Source: Chryseobacterium sp. Marseille-Q5410 | Lineage (GTDB): Bacteria; Bacteroidota; Bacteroidia; Flavobacteriales; Weeksellaceae | Length of the DNA: 64,000 nucleotides | Direction of reading: 5' to 3' | NCBI GenBank assembly: GCA_946892665.1 | Contig: CAMPOT010000001.1 | Location: 1,302,001-1,366,000 of the forward strand | In this document: piece by piece, positions 60,018 to 64,000 of the stretch | Numbering within the stretch: the stretch's first letter is position 1 | How the letters are laid out: every line of letters begins with the position of its first letter | The notes under the pieces: generated by a model | Told to the model about the DNA's origin: nothing | Seen by the model: only the letters and a program-made list of their open reading frames with translations | Databases searched by the model: none | Position numbers and translations under genes: made by a program

Positions 60018-61508
60018 ATGAAAGATTTACAACATCATAAAGTAAATTATTTAAACCAGTTCAAAGAAAGAACATACGGAAGAAATTTGCTGAAATCAGA
60101 AGACGTTTTTGATGCTCCCTCTGAAGAATGTGGAATCTTCGGGTTGTATTCCGACACCGATTTAGATACCTTTTCGCTTTCGCAGTTTGGGCTTTTTGCA
60201 TTGCAACATCGCGGTCAGGAAGCTTGCGGAATTTCAGTAATGAAAAACGGAAAAATAGTCAATGTGAAAGATGAAGGTCTCGTGCTCGATGTGTACAAAA
60301 ACATTCGCGAACCCGAAACTTTCATGGGAAATTCCGCGATTGGACATACAAGATATACCACAGCAGGCGACAAAAAAAAGTATAATTTTCAACCATTTTT
60401 TGCAAAAAACGAATATGATCAAATCATCCTTTCCATCGCACATAATGGGAATTTGACCAATGCTCATGAACTCAAAAAAGAACTCGAAGCAGAAGGAGTT
60501 GTTTTCAAAGCAACATCCGATTCTGAGGTAATTTTAAGACTCATTCAGAAAAACTTGGATCTCGGATTGCGAGGAGCCATCAAAGCTACGATGGAAAAGA
60601 TAGAAGGTGCTTATTCAGTTGTAGGAATGACTCGAAATAAATTCTTTGCATTCCGGGATTTCCACGGGATTCGCCCTTTGGTTTTAGGAACGATTGATGA
60701 GAAAACCTTTGTTGCAGCTTCGGAATCTGTCGCTTTAGACGCGGTTGGTGCGCAATATGTTCGCGATATTCTACCCGGCGAGATCGTTTATACCAGTGAA
60801 AATGAAAAAGGTTTAAAATCTTTCTTGGTTAAAGAAAACTGCGAGAAAAGAATCTGTGCTTTCGAATATATTTATTTTGCAAGACCGGATTCTGTGCTGG
60901 AAAATATTAATGTTCATGAAATTCGCGAAAAATCTGGGATGAAAATTTGGGAACAAGCTCCTGTGGAAGCTGATATTGTGATCGGTGTTCCCGATTCAGG
61001 AGTTCCGGCGGCGATTGGTTTTTCTATTGCTTCGGGTATTCCTTTTCGTCCGGTTTTGATTAAAAATCGGTATATCGGAAGAAGTTTCATCGTTCCAACC
61101 CAGGAAATGCGGGAAAGAATTGTGAACTTAAAACTCAACCCAATTCTGTCAGAAATTAAAGGGAAAAGGGTAGTAATCATCGATGATTCCATTGTTCGTG
61201 GAACCACTTCAAAGCGTTTGGTGAAAATTTTGAAAGATGCGGGAGTAAAGGAAATTCATTTCCGCAGCGTTTCTCCGCCGATTATTGCGCCATGTTATTT
61301 GGGAATTGATACGCCTTCGAAAGACGATTTAATTTCCGCCAATATGTCAGTAGAGGAGTTGCGGGATTATTTGGGTGTTGATTCGTTGGAGTTTTTGAGT
61401 ATGGATAATCTGAAAGTTATCCTAGGAAGTTCGAACCATTGTTTCGGTTGTTTTACTGAAGAATATCCGGTTCCGGCGGGGCCAAACCCAGATTATACTG
61501 ATGAATAA
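60018..61508 (+). CDS. purF: Amidophosphoribosyltransferase
   Basis: 496 residues. The N-terminal nucleophile is Cys38 in SEECGIFGLY, so a 37-residue propeptide must be removed. The glutaminase domain has RHGQEA..G and GHTRYTT; the PRPP-binding motif is VVIIDDSIVRGTTSKRLV. Cys residues in EKRICAFEY and the C-terminal NHCFGCFTEE match, by position, the [4Fe-4S] ligands of the B. subtilis-type enzyme. It makes phosphoribosylamine from PRPP and glutamine, the first purine step. It ends the purine block at a palindromic terminator. Confidence 0.96.
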   Translation: MKDLQHHKVNYLNQFKERTYGRNLLKSEDVFDAPSEECGIFGLYSDTDLDTFSLSQFGLFALQHRGQEACGISVMKNGKIVNVKDEGLVLDVYKNIREPETFMGNSAIGHTRYTTAGDKKKYNFQPFFAKNEYDQIILSIAHNGNLTNAHELKKELEAEGVVFKATSDSEVILRLIQKNLDLGLRGAIKATMEKIEGAYSVVGMTRNKFFAFRDFHGIRPLVLGTIDEKTFVAASESVALDAVGAQYVRDILPGEIVYTSENEKGLKSFLVKENCEKRICAFEYIYFARPDSVLENINVHEIREKSGMKIWEQAPVEADIVIGVPDSGVPAAIGFSIASGIPFRPVLIKNRYIGRSFIVPTQEMRERIVNLKLNPILSEIKGKRVVIIDDSIVRGTTSKRLVKILKDAGVKEIHFRSVSPPIIAPCYLGIDTPSKDDLISANMSVEELRDYLGVDSLEFLSMDNLKVILGSSNHCFGCFTEEYPVPAGPNPDYTDE

Positions 61509-61510
61509 AA

Positions 61511-61538
61511 AAAAGGTTGGGAAATTTCCCAACCTTTT
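61511..61538. terminator. Bidirectional terminator, perfect 28-bp palindrome
   Basis: A 14-bp inverted repeat (AAAAGGTTGGGAAA and complement) with A and T flanks, between convergent purF and the beta-barrel gene. Confidence 0.93.
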
Positions 61539-61573
61539 CTATATAAATTGTGTTTTTGATATGAAGTGTGCTA

Positions 61574-62197
61574 TTACTTACTGAATTTGTAAGCTAAACC
61601 AACTTGGAATACATTGTTTTTAACTGAATCACCTGGGTTATCTTTGATAATGTCTGATAATCCTGCAGTATATCTAGCAGTTAAACCTAAATTAGGTGTG
61701 AAATAATATCCAGCTCCTAAACCAATTCCAAAATCAAAAGTGTTGAAATTGTCTTTGTCCAAAGCAACGATAGTAGCATTGTCTGTACTTCCGTTAGTAG
61801 AGTTTTTGAATTTGTCTTTAGCACTTACTAAGAAACCAAACTGTGGTCCTGCTTCAAGGTAGAATGCTGGAGTTGCATTGTACTGGAACATTACCGGTAC
61901 TGAAATGTAACCTAAGTTTCTAGAGTAATCTGCAGAGTAAGTATTCCCTAAAATTTCTGTACTTCTTGTCACTTTTGAACCAAGGTCATTATATAATACC
62001 TCTGGCTGAATGCTGAAGTTCTCTGCTAAAGGAGCATTCATAAATACACCGGCGTTAAATCCAATTTTAGATTCTTGGTCGCTTAATGTTGCATCATCTG
62101 AAAGTGAAGAAACATTCATACCACCTTTAACACCAAATTGCTGTGCGAATGTCAATGAACTCATTGCGATTGCTGCACCTAAAAATAACTTTTTCAT
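61574..62197 (-). CDS. Outer-membrane beta-barrel protein, PorT-like family
   Basis: 207 residues with a signal peptide (MKKLFLGAAIAMSSLTFAQ) and a series of short amphipathic strands rich in aromatic and glycine residues (FGVKGGMNVSSL, KIGFNAGVFMNAPL, FSIQPEVLYNDLGSK, LEAGPQFGFLVSAK, FGIGLGAGYYFTPNLGLTARYTAGLSDI), ending VFQVGLAYKFSK with the terminal Phe-containing strand typical of BamA substrates. About eight strands are expected. The specific function is unknown. Its upstream region holds a nested hairpin. Confidence 0.9.
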   Translation of the reverse strand: MKKLFLGAAIAMSSLTFAQQFGVKGGMNVSSLSDDATLSDQESKIGFNAGVFMNAPLAENFSIQPEVLYNDLGSKVTRSTEILGNTYSADYSRNLGYISVPVMFQYNATPAFYLEAGPQFGFLVSAKDKFKNSTNGSTDNATIVALDKDNFNTFDFGIGLGAGYYFTPNLGLTARYTAGLSDIIKDNPGDSVKNNVFQVGLAYKFSK

Positions 62198-62508
62198 AAT
62201 TTTTAAATTTTAATTAATTTTTTTTAAAACTTGATAATCGTTTCTTTTAAAATAGGTAAGCGGATTAATTTTTCAGGCTTACTATCAGAAACGCTTCTCA
62301 AATCTCACGTTTTTTAAATTTGTTTTACGAGAGGGATGTTTCAAATGCTGTGCCAAAAAACATAAATTTCACAAAAATTTAAACAATGGTTTAATTATGT
62401 TTTTATTTAAAGTGCTAATAATCAATACTATAAACTAATCATTTCTAAATATTTTATGGTGTAAATTTTCTTTAACATTATGTACAAAATAATAGTATCT
62501 TTTACTTT
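62198..62508. other. Upstream region of beta-barrel gene, AT-rich
   Basis: A 311-base gap between the beta-barrel start and the aroB stop, both on the minus strand. It contains a nested inverted repeat at 62239-62293 and no gene. No perfect TAnnTTTG element was found on the minus strand. Confidence 0.5.
62239..62293 (-). promoter_or_regulatory. Nested stem-loop in likely 5' leader of beta-barrel gene
   Basis: The outer pair CGTTTCT (62239-62245) / AGAAACG (62287-62293) encloses the inner pair GTAAGC (62256-62261) / GCTTAC (62277-62282), with a 15-nt loop and unequal internal bulges. It begins about 42 bases before the ATG and is likely transcribed. It could be a stability or regulatory structure, or a small repeat. 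Confidence 0.45.
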
Positions 62509-63549
62509 TTACGCCAAACTTTGATAAAAATGCAATGCTGAAATGATGTTTTCTTCCGAAACCGCACAGTCAAATTGGCAATTTCCAATCTTCTCAATCA
62601 ATGAAAAACTAATTTTCCCGTCGGAATTTTTCTTGTCATTCTTCATTAAAGTCAGCAATTGTTCGCTTGAAAAGGCGTTAATAGAAATATAAGGATAGAA
62701 TTTTCGGATTTTTTTGATGATTTCTTCTTCCGTTTCCGCGTTGATGAGGTTTTCCAGACAAGAAAGATGCGTCTCGCAAATCATTCCTAGCGCAACGGCT
62801 TCGCCATGAGGAACCTGCTGATTGCTTTGCAAAAATAAGCTTTCCACAGCATGACCAATCGTATGTCCGAAGTTTAATGTTTTGCGGATATGTTGTTCTT
62901 TAAAATCCATTTCAACCACTTTTTGCTTAATATTCATGGAGGTTTCAATGAAAGGATAAATGCTCTTTGGATTCAAACTTTCTACAGAATTGAGGTCTGC
63001 CCAATGTTTTTCATCAGCGATTAATCCATGCTTCAACATCTCGGCAAATCCGCTTCGAAGCTCAACGAAAGGCAACGTTCGTAGGAAATCCGGGTAAACA
63101 AAAATTTGTTGTGGTTCGGCAAAAGTTCCTACAATGTTTTTTAAAAATTGATGATCAATTCCTGTTTTTCCGCCAATAGAAGCGTCGCACATTCCCAAAA
63201 GCGTAGTGGGTAAATTGATAAACGGGATTCCACGTTTGTAAGTGGAAGCAACGAATCCACCCAAATCGGTGATTACTCCGCCCCCAAGGTTCAACATTAA
63301 TGATTTTCTATCTGCTTCAAATTCGGAGAGGATTTCCCAGAGTTGCGTCGCCGTTTCGATGGTTTTCAGTTCTTCGCCTGCTTCAATTTCGATGATTTCA
63401 AAAGGGATTTCGGTTTCTAAATTTCCCAAAACTGTCGGAAGACAATATTCATGGGTGTTTTCATCAACTAGAATGAAAAGTTTCGATGGTTTTAAAGTCT
63501 TTAGAAATTGATTAAGTTGAGAGAAATTCTGATCTAAAACGGAAATCAT
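62509..63549 (-). CDS. aroB: 3-dehydroquinate synthase
   Basis: A 346-residue enzyme with the NAD-binding GGGVITDLGGFVAS, TTLLGMCDASIGGKTGID, the metal ligand segments (EMLKHGLIAD and NFGHTIGHAVES with the catalytic His residues) and HGEAVALGM. It makes 3-dehydroquinate in the shikimate pathway. The ATG at 63549 is preferred to a TTG at 63570, which lies in the -7 element at 63568-63575. Confidence 0.96.
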   Translation of the reverse strand: MISVLDQNFSQLNQFLKTLKPSKLFILVDENTHEYCLPTVLGNLETEIPFEIIEIEAGEELKTIETATQLWEILSEFEADRKSLMLNLGGGVITDLGGFVASTYKRGIPFINLPTTLLGMCDASIGGKTGIDHQFLKNIVGTFAEPQQIFVYPDFLRTLPFVELRSGFAEMLKHGLIADEKHWADLNSVESLNPKSIYPFIETSMNIKQKVVEMDFKEQHIRKTLNFGHTIGHAVESLFLQSNQQVPHGEAVALGMICETHLSCLENLINAETEEEIIKKIRKFYPYISINAFSSEQLLTLMKNDKKNSDGKISFSLIEKIGNCQFDCAVSEENIISALHFYQSLA

Positions 63550-63567
63550 ATGGAGAGAAATTTTACG

Positions 63568-63575
63568 CAAAATTA
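63568..63575 (-). promoter_or_regulatory. -7 promoter element (TAATTTTG) for aroB
   Basis: Consensus on the minus strand, 18 bases before the aroB ATG. Confidence 0.5.
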
Positions 63576-63612
63576 AACTTTAAATTCGTTTTATCAATTC
63601 ATATAGTATTAT

Positions 63613-63620
63613 TAAATTTG
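63613..63620 (+). promoter_or_regulatory. -7 promoter element (TAAATTTG) for proline dehydrogenase
   Basis: Consensus TAnnTTTG, 19 bases before the ATG at 63640. Confidence 0.55.
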
Positions 63621-63639
63621 CGCGTATTAAAAACTATCA

Positions 63640-64000
63640 ATGAGTATTTTCAACAACACAGCCTTGGCATTTGCTGACAAATCAGATTATCAGTTAAAAA
63701 AAGCTTACTGGATGTTCAAATTAATCGAGCAACCGGCTTTAACCAAAATAGGAACCAGAATTTTGAATTTTACGGTTTACAATAATTTTCCTCTTGCCGG
63801 TGATTTAGTAAAAGCTACGCTGTTTGAGCAATTTTGCGGTGGCGAAACTCGGGAAGAGAGCATGAAGGCCGTGATAAGAATGTTCAAGCGTGGCGTGGGA
63901 AGTATTTTCGATTATTCCATTGAAGGGAAAGAAGAGGAAGAAACTTTTGATGCGGTTTGCCGCGAAATTAAAGATATCGTACGTTTTTCTGTTGGAAATC
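63640..64000 (+). CDS. Proline dehydrogenase family protein, 5' part (cut by window end)
   Basis: The first 120 codons of a gene that runs off the window. The product begins MSIFNNTALAFADKSDYQLKKAYWMFKLI and continues through TLFEQFCGGETREESM and FDYSIEGKEEEETFDAVCREI, matching the N-terminal region of flavobacterial FAD-dependent proline dehydrogenases that oxidise proline to pyrroline-5-carboxylate. The FAD site would lie beyond the window, so the call rests on N-terminal likeness only. It is divergent from aroB and has its own promoter. Confidence 0.8.
   Translation, partial: MSIFNNTALAFADKSDYQLKKAYWMFKLIEQPALTKIGTRILNFTVYNNFPLAGDLVKATLFEQFCGGETREESMKAVIRMFKRGVGSIFDYSIEGKEEEETFDAVCREIKDIVRFSVGN

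Noticed and set aside
1-64000. Prophage, IS element, CRISPR array or restriction system
   Set aside because: No transposase, integrase, capsid, Cas or methylase/endonuclease pair was recognised, and no regularly spaced repeats were seen; the GxxExxY gene is the only nuclease-like accessory gene.

Overview
The window looks like chromosomal DNA of a Bacteroidota member, most likely a Weeksellaceae (Chryseobacterium/Kaistella-like) flavobacterium. The basis is AT-rich DNA, repeated TAnnTTTG-type -7 promoter elements without clear Shine-Dalgarno sites, flavobacterial protein families (GSCFA, DUF5683, DUF6438, WbqC, DUF2461, a LID-less adenylate kinase, long LepB) and an intergenic repeat type I associate with this group. 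It is almost entirely core genome. No insertion sequence with a transposase, prophage, CRISPR array or rRNA was seen.

Layout: 1-8.7 kb holds the 3' end of polA, a family 2 glycosyltransferase, a small GxxExxY nuclease-fold gene enclosed by a perfect 12-bp inverted repeat, an exported amidohydrolase, a glycosyltransferase-like protein, and a minus-strand FkbM methyltransferase/flippase pair. 8.8-20.4 kb holds an amylase lipoprotein, a thioredoxin-like protein, two DEAD-box RNA helicases, DUF47-Pit phosphate uptake, polyprenyl diphosphate synthase, GSCFA and TatD. 20.5-30.9 kb holds obgE-adk-hpt (minus strand), purA, tonB, parAB, DUF5683, dapB, lepB and WbqC. 30.9-39.5 kb holds a subtilase, two lipoproteins, a four-gene cluster resembling mycobacterial decaprenylphosphoryl-arabinose synthesis (UbiA, DprE1-like, DprE2-like, HAD phosphatase), a cysteine desulfurase, thioredoxin and two identical tRNA-Asp genes.

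40-52.5 kb holds glgC, an SRPBCC protein, sucA-sucB, apaG, a minus-strand acyltransferase/glycosyltransferase/exonuclease operon, a thioredoxin-like protein, an aldehyde dehydrogenase and an SDR. 52.6-61.5 kb is a purine block (purB, purL, purC, purF) into which a SatD-family gene and a DUF3307 membrane-protein gene are set. 61.5-64 kb holds an outer-membrane beta-barrel protein, aroB and the start of a proline dehydrogenase gene.

The features most worth following up are three. First, the SatD/DUF3307 pair: the SatD N-terminus has the motif order of a class III nucleotidyl cyclase palm domain fused to a helix-turn-helix, behind an apparently leaderless promoter with a 10-bp inverted repeat. 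Second, the GxxExxY gene sits in a possible mobile cassette. Third, the DprE1/DprE2/UbiA/HAD set implies polyprenyl-phosphate-linked arabinose in a Gram-negative. All functional statements come from reading the sequence and recalling families; no database search was run.
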